64,000 bases of DNA, taken from positions 335,714-399,713 of the forward strand of contig CAXAMN010027439.1 of assembly GCA_963970005.1 (NCBI GenBank). The letters are read 5' to 3'. This document shows, piece by piece, positions 1 through 14,100 of the stretch. The notes beneath the pieces are model-generated. The model did no database searches. It was not told the origin of the DNA and worked only from the letters and a program-made list of their open reading frames with translations. How positions within the stretch are numbered: position 1 is the first letter of the stretch; each line of letters starts with the position of its first letter. Position numbers and translations under genes: made by a program. Source of the DNA: Durusdinium trenchii (taxonomy: Eukaryota; Sar; Dinophyceae; Suessiales; Symbiodiniaceae).

Positions 1-1636
1 GGCCAGCAAAACAAAACAAAGATCACGCAAGAGGCACATCGAGAATAGACCAGGATATTTTGAGTATAAGTCCTATCCAGTATATATGTCCTTTGTATTG
101 TTTTTGTGTGTTTTTGTTTAAATGATGTTGAGATTCATTCGACTTAGATTTAATCCAGGTCATAAGTAGATAATTGATTACTCCTTGGCGTCAACCGTCA
201 TCCTCGTCCTCATTACTCCCGCCCTTTGGAATCTGCACTTTCAGAGCAACACTTTGGCTGGGCAGCCCCCAGCGCCCAAAGTCAACAACTACTAGGTTAC
301 TACATGTTACTACCACACTCCCCAAAATTATCATAGATATAGAAGTGGATGGCATGGCCCCTTGGATGCAAATGCAAACATGTGGTTTTCCACGAACCGA
401 CCGGACATCAAAGGGTGCCACAAGCGTGAGCTCAAACCCCGTGACAACACACTGTGCCGTAGCAGCACAGTCTGACCAAGAAATGTTGTATACCAAGGAG
501 CCAAAAGTGAAAATTCAGGTCAAAAAGAACTGAGCTAGGACATGGAGCTGAGATACATCTCAATCTTGCTGGCCGTCTTAAGTGATGTTATATGACCATT
601 CTGAAGGTGGACATTGACACCATAGCACCAAGAACCGGCCCTGGTCCTCACACATCGATCAAATTTTGGACCCAACGGACCCACGTTGCCACTCGGACCC
701 GTGCCTCGTTGGGATGTTGTGATCCCAGAAGCCCGTCATGGAGCACCTCGTGTCCGGTGCGCGATTGGAATCCAGCACCTCTCGCTCCAGAGACGACAAA
801 CGCCAGGCCCGCCAAACCGGCCAGTTCACCCTCATTGTGCGATGTGCAGTGGTACTTTTGGCACCTCTGCACGATCTGTGCGAGTGAAACTTGCCAGGCC
901 TCGCTTAACTGAACGTCTCCAAAAGAAACTGAACTCTTTGGACTAGCGTGACACATTTTCCATGACAGTCCATGTTCTGCCCGAATGTCATTCCACTGTT
1001 CGTCTCACTATGTCTCACTCAAGTTGCACAAACTCTGTGTGAAAGTTGCACTATTGCAAGTTCATGTGCCTGTTTGTTGGTGAATACTTGCGCGTTGTTT
1101 GCCGGGTGGGAACTGGATCGTGTTTGACAAAACTGGACCCAAACATCAACGGTTTTGTTCATGTGTCATGTGCACTGAGGCAAGACCATGACCATGTCCT
1201 TCTGGCTCTTGAGTTGGATTCAAAAGGGCCCCCGAGCAACATGGAGCATGGTGGATTAGCTCCTAGAACACGATGGATTCCGTTGATCAAAACATGTTTC
1301 TGCACCTTTGATCCAAATGGCACGAATTGCGGTATTTTGTAGCTGCTTGCGTGGATTGCAGCCAGAAACCCCACAGTATACATTGGGCGGTCTAGAATTG
1401 CCAAACCAGCATATCATCGAACAGTCTGTGTGCAAAGGCTGCGATGTCGTTCTCCAACCCCCAAAGATGCTGAAATACTTACAAAATATCTCCATGGTAC
1501 ATAAGGACTGAGGCCCTGGCAAATCATATTCTAGCACCAAATTGATCCTGCCAGCCCCCAAAGATCCCCAAAAGGAACGGCATCTGATGACCCAGCCCTG
1601 GAGGAAAGAAATCTCTCTGGGAACGTGATTCATCTC

Positions 1637-1724
1637 ACTAGGAACAAGAAGCTACTAGGGTTGGAGGCCATCGCTATTGGGGTGGAGGCCATCGCTACTA
1701 GTAACAAGAAGCTACTAGTAGCAG
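1637..1724. repeat. Dispersed CTACTAG-type repeat cluster
   Basis: This cluster joins two motifs of the family: GGTTGGAGGCCATCGCTA, present twice, and GTAACAAGAAGCTACTAG, present twice in variant form. The same words recur at many other places in the window. No function is visible. Confidence 0.75.
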
Positions 1725-2569
1725 GACCTTTGACCAAGGTATTCCGCCCATCAAGACACATCATGGGATGATCCATCAGGATCTGCCACAGTCCTCGGCC
1801 GAGTGATCCTTCAGGTCACTGACCAACCACGACCCGACCGGCACCAGACAGGATTGTCCCCTTTCTCCTGATCTTGTTCTGCAGCTCCACCTTCTCTCGC
1901 CGTCGCTGTTCCAACAAGCGGACCTAACCGTGAGAGGCGAGACATGTTGGCTGATCGGTGATGTCCGATGTCTGATCAATCACAACGCCATCTAGTCCAT
2001 GTATACTTACTTAGTACCCCTATAAGTTGGCAGCTTTTGACGTCGCACTTTTCAGAACTCGACGATCTACAGAGCCGGCACAATTTCGCTGCACCTCGGC
2101 ATTGCATCGGTCTACCATTCTTCTGTTCACCTGGAGTTCTGCACGAGGTCTGCATGGTCGGCACGGCGAACGTGCAAACACAAGGGTTTTTGAGAGAGGG
2201 TGCCGCACCGGGCGGCTTCTGTGAAAATGGGGCCTTTTTCTTTTGGGTGGCTGGTGATCCTGTGTTCCGGGGTGGAACACTCCTCACGAAAACCTATCAA
2301 AACAAATATAAACAAAAAAATAACTCGCACCTGCATTGAGTAATGAATTATTATCAAAAGTAATTCACAAAAATCAGTGTATCAACCTCCAAGCTGCGCA
2401 ACCTTCTGGGGACCTCTTCTCACATACCTTCAGTGCTTCGCCATGGAGGAGCTACTTCCCTGCCTGCAGCGGATCAGGAATTCTCAGGACCTCTTCTGCG
2501 GAATCTTCTCGGATGTAAACCAGCATGTACCTCGCGCAAAGGAGAAAAAATAGGGCTTCTATGGGCTTC

Positions 2570-2662
2570 TTGTTCCTAGTAGTAAGGCCAGGAGCTACTA
2601 GTAGTGTCCTTGCTCCTAGTAGCGATGCCAGGAGTCCCTACAGTAGTAGCTTCTTGTTCCTA
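2570..2662. repeat. Dispersed CTACTAG-type repeat cluster
   Basis: Here the family is in the opposite orientation to the array at 10.4 kb: it reads CTCCTAGTAGCGATGCCAGG, with the related word GTCCTTGCTCCTAGTAGC. The embedded inverted words AGGAGC and GCTCCT are typical of the family. Confidence 0.75.
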
Positions 2663-5600
2663 GGGCTGTTTTTGGAGGTCAAAAACGCAAAGGTCTGCAA
2701 ATCATCTTCCGAGCACAGGGTGTTGTGGGACAGCCGGTCAAACGAACATGTGTCGTTCTCGTGAAGCGATTTCTGATCGCCAGAACCAAAGGAACATGTC
2801 ATCGAACGTGTAAGTAAGGCGAAGTAGACTCACTGCATCGCCGTGATTTGTCCAAGTTCCACGTCTCTGGTCCAACGCGCACGCATTGTGGATGCGAGGG
2901 CGGGTGGGCCACTGAAACTGGCGCAAGGACAGCTGAAGCATCTTTCGATCCGGATCCCGGTGCCTCTAGCTACCTGCGGAGACCTGATCTGGATCGACCC
3001 CTACGAAGCTTGCGGATCTGCTGTGGAATGCCAGTCAGCTGTTCTTCATGTCCGTCCAGCCCCGAGCAGCCCCACATGTCTCAGCTCCGAAGGGAAGCGG
3101 TCAAAGTAGTTACCTGAGTCAAGCAACCAATCTTGCGATCAACCTTTGGTTTCTTGTGTGGGGGGGAGTGTCTCGGCCTAATCGTGCTTCCATGTGTTTC
3201 TTGCATGCAGTAATTAGATGGCAAACCAAAAAGCCTAATCAACAAAAGTAGTTCAACAGGAGTTTGGTTGAAACATACGTTGGACATTCGCCAACTATCT
3301 GGGGCCCCGCCATAGATTGATTGAGGGACACTAATGAGTCGGACATCGTCTTTCTTCCCGTCACTTTCCGCGGACCGACAGGCCAAGGCAACCAGATCCG
3401 CATCTCTTTGGGTGAAGACAAATGCACCAAACGAGTGATGAGGACAGGAGTCAGATCTTGACATGGCAACCTATGCCACCGACTATGGTATACCTTTGTT
3501 ATAGATTCTAGCTAGTCCACAAAAAATATTAAAAAAAACACATGTTGAACATTAATGTATGGAGCACAGTCACATACCTGAGCGCCTTTGACCGCCACCA
3601 CCTCACCACTGCATCCAAGCAACAGGTATTCAGATCGCTCCCTCCGAAGTTGTCCTCAACTGCAGCATAGTCGCTACCTGGGTCCACGCACGTGTAATTC
3701 TCGGTGTTGTTGAAAAGGGTAGCTATTGAGCTATTGAAGGTATAAACACCCCGTCAGACCTCTTGGCTAAAGTAGTCCCGAAGTGGTTCATATGGGTTCG
3801 GGATTTGAGCCAAGAGCCTTCGAAAGGGATTCAAACACGGTGCACGCTCCTGCACAGCTGGTGGATGGAAATTACAACAAAAAACGCGATCGACAAACAT
3901 GTCTTTTTCCGCTTTGCGGAGACACGGAAGCGGTGCGCTCTGATTTGGTGATGGGAACTTGGGTGAAAGCACAGCACGCGTTCCGTGTCAAGCGCAGTGG
4001 GATCTCCATGGATCTCTCCTTTGCAGCCACCACTCGGCATGACAACTCGCATGGAACACCTTTCTTGACCCGCACAGCTTCGATTAGATGGACTCGCCTG
4101 GTGCAGCAGTGCTGGGTGCAGCGAAAAGGATGCCACCAGTACAAGCACACAAACACAGGACTTTCCGATGGAAGACGGAGCAAGACGGTAATGCGAGATT
4201 AGTAGCGATGGCCTCCAACCTCAGGCCTCCACCCTAGAAGAATCTAGTCTATACTGTTTGATAAATTTTAGATTTTAAGTTTCCGTTGCCAGTTCGTTCT
4301 GAATCCTCTGCTTCCATTTCCCACTCTCATGCCGCCAAGCACGATTATCCCCCGCCAAGCTTCCTCGGTTTGGACAATGCGTTGTGAATCCACCGCTTCC
4401 TTTCCCCAACAGAACAGCACGCCAAGAAGTGCGGAATCCGTCCACAGCCACCACCCTTTCTCCCCCCTGCCAACCCTCCTTGATCTTTCTTTTCCCTTCG
4501 CGCGCACTCATTCACAAGTGTGTCCAAGAAAGACACAACTCTCAGCTGTGTAAGCTTAGAAATGTCTTGTCGAAACTGGATTTGGTAAGATATCTAAATC
4601 CATACCCTATCTTGACCAACAGTACCTATGGTGTGCATAAAAAGAAAGCTATCAAAGGATGGACATTGGCAGAGGTCTTCATTGGTCAGCAAATCAGCAT
4701 GATCAGTATGAAATGTGGATCTTATTCCCTCTCTCTCTCAATATATGTATATATATATATGTATTGTTACTTCTTGTCACATATTCATTTTTCAGTGGTG
4801 TTTGATGGTATTTGCAGTGTGCCAAAAACAATAAACAGATTTGAAGGCTGGAATGTGTTTCTAGGGGGTACCCCTGTGTGTATGTATTCTAGATGAGCGT
4901 ATTCTAGATGTGTATATGTATATATATATATATCATATGATGGCATGATTTTGGAAGCTGCGTTGGTACAATATGGATTTGTATATGATCTGTTAGTTCT
5001 TATTTGTTTTTATCATGTTGATCTGAACTTAGGAGTTTGTGGAATTGGGCCAGTAGGCCTGGAACCAAGAACCAAGATTTGCCAGAAACTTTTCCACCAA
5101 TCTTGGTTCCTGGATCTGTTGGAAATGTTTATGTGGACAGTAGGATTTCATGTACTTAGAGATGTTCATATATATATATACAATATATATATATTAATGA
5201 TACTGGCCAACTTCAGAAGACCATGCCGCTTGCCGTTCTGCCTCGTCTTCCGCTTGCCATCCACTTGCTCTCTCCAGTCCGAGGCGCAAGGAGTGACCAC
5301 GTCATCATCAAACTTCACCCAATGTTCATCCAAATTGGGCCTCGCTGTCAGACGTCGGGTGAACAGCCAACGGCGGAACGGTGCTGGGTCTTCTTGCTCC
5401 GTCCGCAAGGGGTCCGTGAGTCGCGGAGTCGCGGAGTCGCGTGGGCTCTTGAGTCTGGAGGAATAGGATGGTGTCACACGCAAAGCCTCCGAGCAAGAAA
5501 CTTGCCAAATGGAGGATGATGACCTGCAAATTTCTGTGTTTGGGGTAGTTGAATGATCTGTTTGGGCTGCCAAAACTGGGATTTTATCAAGAACCTTCTG

Positions 5601-5746
5601 CTCAGATGCCACCGGAACCGTGGCAACATCGGCCTGATGTACGCGTAGTAGTGGCCACCTGGGAGAGTGCAAGGGCTGCCTGGATACGGTCCTTTCAAAC
5701 CTCTCAAGTTTCCCAAAACATCTAGGAACCGAATCATTAATGAGAG

Positions 5747-5805
5747 CGCTTCTTCAAGGAAGCTCCCCCCCGCCCTCAGGCAGGGGTAGCTTCCTGGAAG
5801 AAGCG
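5747..5805. repeat. Foldback element, copy 1
   Basis: The 18-base arm at 5,747-5,764 (CGCTTCTTCAAGGAAGCT) is complementary, with one mismatch, to 5,788-5,805, leaving a C-rich loop of 23 bases. It is followed by TCCTGCGTCC. A second copy with perfect arms and the same 3' flank lies at 47,841-47,898, so this is a small interspersed foldback family (MITE-like or hairpin-RNA-like) and not chance. Confidence 0.65.
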
Positions 5806-8800
5806 TGAGTTCTCCTGCGTCCTACCTAGGAGCGTCCTGTACTCACTAGCTACCTCAATTCCTTACTAAATGAAGTAGGTAGTCTCTACTTAATTAAAGT
5901 AGGGAGAGAGGGGGGAGAGTTCGGTGCTGGTCACTCGATATGTCCTAAGCGTGTCTGCGTACCCCTATGGCGACCGAAACTCAACAGCCTTGGGCATCTG
6001 GAAACTCGGAAGCACATTGAATAACATCTTGAGCATGTAAAAAACTCCCAAGTGGCAATTTGGCCAGCGGCCGAAGTGCCACACATTGCTTCCAACATTA
6101 ATCATTCAGCATGACACTCACGTTGGCATGACACTGACGGCAAAAAGATGGGATTTGCCTCTATTCAGAATTCCAGGTTCACTTGCACTGTCACCTCCAC
6201 CACTTGCCTGTGGCTGACCTGAGGGGATCTTCGTCCTAGAAACATACCCCAGTCCTAGCTGCTCCTAGCTTGAATGGGCTCGTGTATGAGTAGGCCGGGC
6301 TCTTGCTTGATGCCGGGCAAATCTCCTCTGAGTTTCCAGCTGTTAACATCTCCACTGTGCACCACCACCGAGTGCAGCAAATAGTGCCTCAAGCCGAGCA
6401 TCTGAAGCCAGCTAACAATCTACAAATGTCTGCAGGCAGTCAGTGTCACATGAAGCCTGAAGACCGTAGACCCACGGTTGGAGTCTAGTCAAGTGCTGTC
6501 TCTTCACACAGCTCTAAAAAAATGAGATTATCACCCAGTGTCTTGCAATTCCATCTCCAAGCTTGCTTATTGGATCGGCTTAGTTCCACCGGACCCACAC
6601 TCGGGAACCGGCACAACCCGAACCATACTGGGTTCCCGCACCCCGCCCCAGGCGCAAACTGGGAGAGGTCCAGCTTGCGGGGGAACTCGAAGCGGCTATT
6701 GAGCTTCACCTCAGAGGCCCAAGAAAGTAGATCCACGTGGATCTGGTGCTGAAGCCAGGCCGTACTGCTTTTTGTTACTGCTCTAGTGGTTCTTTCATGT
6801 AGATTGGGCCTGGTTTTGCGTTCTTGCAAGGAATTCAACATCTGAAGCACCGGATGCACTCAGGCCGGAAACCAGGGAGATATGATAAACGTCGTTTCTC
6901 CTTTAAGTTTATAAATCCCAACTTCAGTGACCCAGATAGGGCCCTGTTGAACACCGGTCTGGATCCGCTGAAAACTCTTTACGTTTGGCATGTTCTCCGA
7001 TCTCAGACTATTTTGGGGAGATATGTGCTCCAAGAACCAGCTCCTTTAGCTGGAAAGGCATGAAACTCCCAGCTGGTCCAGTGTTCATTTGTGTTCCAAG
7101 TACCCAAAATACTACACCACGGCTTCAAAACGGACCCCCCCTCACCCGGACCCAGCTCCTGCCCAGCACGTCAAGTCCGGGTCCCAAGCCATGTCCATCC
7201 GCTCCATGTCGAAATGAAAGCGCTTCAGCTGAAGGTTCAAGACCGGTGGAAAGGCCATGAAGCGGATGCCCTGGTTGAACGACACTGAAGGACCCGATGA
7301 GGAATGGGGTGGAGATAGGATGTAGCGCCAAAGCGACACAGCCCATCCAACTGCTGGGTAATGGACGTATTAGATGTTCTTTGATGTCCTTTGATTTGAT
7401 GCCGTAACTCAAAATATTGAGATCCTGTTCTGTAGGGTCCCGAGGTACTTCTTGGCAAATGGATTGTGAAGAGGAGCCTCTTCAAATGGTTAAACTGGAG
7501 CTGTGAGAGGTGTGTACTTGGGCAGCCATTGCCAAACCTGGTGCACAACTTTCTTCCGATTCATAGGGTCAAATATAATCCATTAACAAAAAAAAAAACA
7601 GTCAAACAAATTCTACCATCATTATTTCCAAATACATCTGACTCTTACCTTTCAAACGCTTACTACCAGGGTGACACCATGTCATTTAATATGTATACTG
7701 TTTCTATGTTCTTTATATTTGTAATGTAGTCTACTGTGACGTCGCTCGGGGAGTACGAGTCCTTTTCAGGCATGTCTCATTTTTCTGGTGAGCTCTTGAC
7801 ATCTCTTGACTACAGTTTGGCTACATCGCTTTGCTCTGTCACGTTTTGAGTTGTATCGGATACATGTGCCTCTTTGGGCTCTGGTCATGTGAACTACGGC
7901 GGGCATCCAAAGCTCTCCGCTTCCCGGAGACGGAAAACCCCGACACTTTGAGCGACATGCAGCCTTGCGAGAGAAGCGAGAAGCGTGGCGCGCCTTCTTG
8001 GCCCGTTGCTTGCCGAAGCCTTCTGCCTGAGAAAGAAAGCTGCAAGGCCAAACAGGTGCACTGAGTGAGAACCAAAAGCATCTTCCACTAGTTTCAGGCT
8101 CTATGACCTTTGCAAGTATACGGTATATGCCAGTGGTGGGAATGACAAGAAACAAGCTGAAGAGAAGAGTCCTCGCAGAGTGTGAAGTGACATTTTCTTC
8201 AAGTAGCTTTGACCCAAAGGACATCAACATAAATAACAACACGCTCACTTGATAAACAAAATAATCGCTTATATAACTATTGTAATGTAGACGCTTGATG
8301 TATAAACACCCTCGTTCAGATTCTTAAAGCCTCTTCATATGGCAGTGTTATTTGTCAACCATCTATGCATCTACATTAGGGGCATCTCTCTTGTTCTTGT
8401 TTCCAAAGACGCTATGTGGTAGGAGGCGATCGCTAGTAGGTTGGAGGCCATTGCTATTAGGCACGTCCGATCCACGGTGACCTGTATCATCCATCGTCCA
8501 ATTCCCCGCCAGTCGAGTTCGTGCTATATTCCGGGAACCGCGCCGCTTCGAACCGATGGACCGGAAATGGAATCGCTCCAGCTTCTTTGGATGGCATGGA
8601 GTGGCAGGTATATACATGGAACTCCAAACTTCCCGAAGAAACAGCCGTGAGGATTTCGACTGCTCCAGCTGGCCGGTCCTCGTACAAATTGTCCCCATCT
8701 AGAATCTCATCGGCGGTGAAGTCCCGCAGTGATTCCTGATGTTTTTCAGGGAATGCTCGTAGGTTGGAGGCCATCGCTCTTAGGTTGGAGGCCAACAAAG

Positions 8801-10409
8801 TCTTTCTATGGCAGGGCTGCAATTGCAAGATGCAGCAATTTCCACAGTGCTTTTCGTGGAAAAGGTGGAAACAAATCTCCCAGTGCAATCTCAATCAGCT
8901 TCTCCATCATGGAGAAATGGCAGGATCTGCAAGCTAGCAGTTGAGTCGAAAAGAAGGGAAATGGGTTCCTGTGAGTCCATGTGTCTCTGTTTTCGTCTCA
9001 CACTTCCAGGTCTCCAAATTGCCACTTCTCTTTCAAGAGAAAACGTGGCCATTCGCTCCGATTTTCATTCCCTCTCCGACTCTCCCGAAAAATTGCACGA
9101 AAAGAACACACAACACCGTCCTCGATCGAGAGGAGATCGTGACCTGGCGCGAGCGAAGAGCCCGCGGCCGGCGCGACAAGGAAAAGAACGCCCTCTCGTT
9201 CGGCCGGTGGAGACTTTCCAGGGTCCACACCCTTCTCACTCTTGATGTTCAGCTGAAGGTCGTAAAACCTTGGCACGGAGCAGACATGGAGCCATGGATG
9301 GGCAAAGGACCTGTTTCCTACTATGTGTCCTTCAACCATTGGATCCCAACACTTCAGTACACTTCACACTGGATCTTGTAATGTCTCCTGCTTTCACCAA
9401 GTCTTGAAGGATAACCCTCCATATATGATGAGATTGTGCATTCCAAATGAGGGGGGTTATCAATCAAGATTATACATGATGTCCTTTCTAGTATCTTCAT
9501 CTCAGGGGATCTCAGGGGTAGAAACATGCGGAGAATAGTGACAAAAACCGCCCCAAAAGCTGAGGTGTGCCCACGTCTCTGTCCTCTTCGAGGTGTAGTC
9601 GACCTAAGTCAGTGGACTGGCGGACTGGCTATATAGGTGAGATTTCAAAAGCACAGCAGGAAATCCGTTGGAAGTTTTTGCAAATGGACTCCTGATGCCT
9701 TGCAAAAGCACTGATGCGTCGTTGCTACCGGGAGACATCCAAACATTCGATGTAGTTCTCCATCTCCCCTTCGAATAGCCTCGGTTCAGGCTGCCAGGGA
9801 TTCAAACAGCTGTGAGCAAGCGGATCTGTTGCAAATCAGCGTATCTGGGAAAGCCTCTATCCCTAGGCCACATGTGGACTTGGTGATCTAAGTATCAGAA
9901 GTGGTTGCATACTGTTGCAAACATTCAAATCTGGTTGTGCTTGCATGGTTTCATAGAGTTCACAAACCAACAAAACCTGCTGGAACAATAGCAAGATCGA
10001 AACATCTTCTTGGCCTCTTGATGGAGCCATCCATCTTGGTTCCCTTCATGTTTTCCTGGACGTTGCCGGGCTTTCAATTGGATTTCGACAGGACGGTGCA
10101 AGGGCCACAGCAAATCAAAGCATGAGCAGAGTTAAAGACAACTTCTGAAAGCAGCTTGCAAACGCTCACGGAAATATGGCCGATCTGACTTTGTAGTTTT
10201 CCTTAAGTCCTGAATATCCCTGAATAGTGCTCTTGGCTAGACTATGTTAGACTACTTTGGGTAGAGAAAATGCATGATTATCTAGACTCAATGTGAGATC
10301 TCTCCCAAGACTCTTCAGGTATTCCAGTTGCATTTTCTAACCAGGCGCGCAGCTCGTCTTAGTCTCTTTGAATGCTCCGAAACAAACAGAAAAGTAAATA
10401 AAACATACT

Positions 10410-11172
10410 AGGGGCCCCTGGCCTTACAACTAGGAGCAAGGGGCTCCTGGCATCGCTACTAGGAGCAAGGACGCTACTATATAGGGGGTCCTGGCATCGC
10501 TGCTAGGAGCAAGGACGCTACTAGGGGCTCCTGCTACTAGGAGCAAGGACGCNNNNNNNNNNGGAGCAAGGACGCTACTAGGGGCTCCTGCTACTAGGAG
10601 CAAGGACGCTACTAGGGGCTCCTGGCATCGCTACTAGGAGCAAGGACGCTACCAGGGGCTCCTGGCATCGCTACAGGAGCAACTACTAGGGGCTCCTGGC
10701 ATCGCTACAAGGAGCAAGGACGCTACTAGGGGCTCCTGGCATCGCTACTAGGAGCAAGGGCGCTACTAGGGGCTCCTGGCATCGCTACTAGGAGCAAGGA
10801 ACTAGTAGCGAGGACGCTACTAGGGGCTCCTGCTACCAGGAGAAAAAACGATACTAGGGGCTCCTGGCATCGCTACTAGGAGCAAGGACGCTACCTGGCA
10901 TCGCTACTAGGAGCAAGGACGCTACTAGGGGCTCCTGCTACTAGGAGCAAGGACGCTACTAGGGGCTCCTGGCATCGCTACTTGGAGCAAGGACGCTACT
11001 AGGGGCTCCTGGCATCGCTACTAGGAGCAAGGACGCTACTAGGGGCTCCTGGCATCGCTACTAGGAGCAAGGACGCTACTAGGGGCTCCTGCTACTAGGA
11101 GCAAGGACGCTACTAGGGGCTCCTGGCATCGCTACTAGGAGCAAGGACGCTACTAGGGGCTCCTGGCCTTAC
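10410..11172. repeat. Tandem array of the CTACTAG / GGAGCAAGGACG repeat
   Basis: About 20 units in one orientation. The long unit is 40 bp and contains CTACTAGGAGCAAGGACG followed by CTACTAGGGGCTCCTGGCATCG; a short unit lacks the GGCATCG part and is 34 bp. Each unit has a dyad, AGGAGC pairing with GCTCCT across about 16 bases, so single-stranded DNA or RNA could form a string of hairpins. One unit near 10,801 contains the CTAGTAGC variant seen elsewhere. A run of ten Ns at 10,553-10,562 shows that the assembly failed to close the array, so the true unit count is unknown. Confidence 0.9.
10553..10562. other. Assembly gap (10 Ns)
   Basis: Ten unknown bases lie inside the tandem array. The size is probably nominal, because the flanks are near-identical repeat units that short reads cannot span uniquely. 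Confidence 0.95.
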
Positions 11173-14100
11173 TACTATAATGGACATGCTCAGCCGGAAC
11201 ATCCACTTGGCAACAAGAATGCCGTCCTCCAGCCGGTCGCAAAGGATCCGATTCAGCTCCTAGCTGACCGAACGCAGACCGTGGTCATTTGGGGTCCGCT
11301 GTGGACACCAAGATGAGGCCATCTCAGAAAGGAACCTGGTCGATTCACAAGGCTCGTGCTCCATTTCTTGGTCACGACAGGAGTTTTTTTGTTTTGACCC
11401 GGCAGTCCAGTGAGGTTATATGTGAGGTTGTTCCTTAAGAAGTCTGAAGAAGATCATCTTCCACTTCCTCCCGTTTTAAGTGTTCCGGGGCTCGACTGAG
11501 CACAAGGCAGTAGTAAGGTGGTGGTTCTGCACGAAGAATTCACAAGTTCTACTCTCAGCTACAGTTTGGCATTTGCTCCAGCTTTCTCAGACTAGGAAAA
11601 TCATAAACCCATACTGCGAGACCGTACCCCTTCTTCACATTTCTCACCCCAAAGTGCAAACCACTTCTCTCCACTCCGCAACACAAACACGTGGTGTGTC
11701 CTGTGCGTCATGCTGGGTAAAGGCGTCGGTGGTGTCCCACCCAAAAGATTTCATCAGCTCTTTACAGTTCACAGCCTCAGCGCCCGATGCGGAGTCGACG
11801 TACTCCACACGGACGCACCAACACGTCGGTGTTCTCGGAGGGGTCCGGTGGGTCGGTTTTCAACGTTCGCACGGTCAGCACCTGAAAAGTATGCAACCGA
11901 CCCAGCAAATTGAACACACATTCCAGGCAGCCTGTTAAGGGTTGGGGAGTTTGGCTTGACTCACAGCCAATATATCCTTCATCTAAATAAATGTGGATTT
12001 GGGATAGGTTGTCGCCTCTCAAGTATAAGGTTGGAATATGTGTTTTCCATTGCTTTCCAGGGGTCATCTGAAACGGCTTGCACATGAAGCACATCGTAAG
12101 GGTTGATGAGTGCAGAAATGGCTCAAGCATCTGTTTGTTGTAAACACATGTCACGTTTGTCTGTGCAAAAGAACTCCACAACAATACACAAGCTGTGAAA
12201 AATGGCCATGGTGACAGCAAATCAAAAAGCTCCTGACTTCTGAACCAGTTGTCCACCAGGAGATGCTCGGGATATGAACAAGCCAATTGAAGGTGTGGCA
12301 TGCCCTTGCACCCTCTCTGTGTGTGTGTTTGCACGTGTGCGTGACAACTTCTTGACTTCTTGACCAACAAACCACCCACCCACGTTCTCGCGAACTCAGC
12401 CGACTGCGTTCTCTGCCGTCTGCAATTTGTAAAACACATTCTGCAAGGCCTGGGATGCCCAGTGAACTGCCCGGCTGCCCTGCAGCTTCTAAAAAACGAC
12501 ACCTACTCACTCTGAGTCTCTGAGTGCTGTAGACTTACTTGAACCGTCCAAAAAACAGTGTCGCACAGGAGCAGACTCTGCCGATCTTCGACGAAGACCC
12601 GTTGGACCTCTTGACCTCTCGGGATCTGATCTGACCAAGACGAATGCTACACTCCCCCCCCACCAAGAATCCTGGTGGCCACGTGGAAGATGGCCCTGAT
12701 GTTTGGATGACCACATCCGGAGACCACACAGGTGGTTTTCCATGTCCATGATTTCAGTGAGTGCAACCAGTGTAGCGCACACAGGTCACCTGGTCTCCAT
12801 CTGTCCACTCTCCAGTGTCTCAGAGGTCCTCCCCCAAGTCTTCCCCCCGCCTGTATCAGTGAGATGTCGCCTGCATCGCTGAAGCCGAAACTACCACGCC
12901 GATCAAATCACTAGAAATCCGGGAAGCGCCATACTCAAGTCGTGCAGAGGGAACCTTGATGTCACACTCAATCCTGCAGACAACGACTTGATGATAGACT
13001 CCGGTCGAAACACGTTGAAGTGGAAGTGGAAACCAGCGGTAACTTCAGAGCCCAAATCATGATCCTTTCGGGGCCTTACGATTCGAATGCGGCTCTCCAA
13101 AGCTGCTATGCCTTCATCACCGCATCATTGTTTGGGGCAGAATTGGTTGGTCAGGCTGAGCTGCGACTTGGCTTCTTGATGCTTCTTGCGTCTCATACTC
13201 CACTGGGCTTCTCGGCTCCAACTTGGACAGTGAAACTGGGACTTGGCGGTGAAAGATGTGGACCAGGTGCCAACCACCGAATCGTCCATTTACGGCCGCG
13301 ACGATCTTCAGGCGAGGTCGGTGAGGTTCATAATTCAGTCTTTCAGATCATCCAGATTTCTGATCCATAGTACTTCCGAAATCCTGACTCCATCGTAAAC
13401 CTTGAGGCTGAATCCTATTTCGCGAATCTTAATCCTAGATCCCGTATCCCGGTTCACAAGAACAAGCACCCCCCTGTCCCTTTCTGTCTATTCTGCAAAT
13501 GAAACTGTCTTGGTGCCTTCATCATCAGCTTTTTCCATGTTGGCATCGTCCTGAGCGTCAGGGAAGAACGGAACCGACGCAGCCGATCTCACTTGGTATA
13601 TAGAGCAATCCAGCGGCCAACTGAAAAGTACTTCTCAGTGACTCCTCACAGCTCTCCAAAGCACATGACCCAGCTGTGCCTTTTCTTCCTTCTCTGTGTC
13701 AATGGAGTAAACTATGTGCCTCAGCATGTCGTAAAGGAAACAAAGGAAAAAAGTACATCGCCAGTTAAGAAGAACCTCCAGAATCCTCATGCCTCAAACT
13801 CAAGCTGGACCGCCCACTAGCTACATGTTGCAAACAGAATCAAAGATCTGCAGTAGAACATGCTAGGGTGAGAAGGAAACCTCGCATGGCCTCAGGAGAG
13901 TTTCTCTCATTTGCCATTCCCCGCCTGAATGCTCCCGCGTGAAACAAACTCTGCAAGAGTCCATTCATGTAGCACCTGGCGAATGAAGCGGCTGGTGCTG
14001 CAGGGCAGACCTGTTGAGATTGATATCTGTGCAGGCGATGCAGGTCAGTTTGTTCTCAGCTGGTCGACCTGGTGTCCCTCCCCACCAACATGCCTTCTGT

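Larger units (their letters stand above)
1..10409. other. Gene-poor DNA, no recognisable gene
   Basis: I see no protein family, RNA gene or convincing exon here. Open frames are short, overlap on both strands and look random. The stretch holds TA-rich microsatellites (about 4,726-4,762, 4,912-4,934 and 5,167-5,195), a short direct repeat of GTATTCTAGATG near 4,880-4,908, a foldback at 5,747-5,805, and dispersed CTACTAG-type repeats at about 1,637-1,724, 2,570-2,662, 4,199-4,238, 8,428-8,464 and 8,755-8,795. It may be intergenic or intronic; small exons could be missed. Confidence 0.6.

Noticed and set aside
11777..12502. 241-codon open frame on the - strand
   Set aside because: No motif, no compositional bias of a protein, and a 152-codon frame opposes it on the + strand. 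Best seen as chance.
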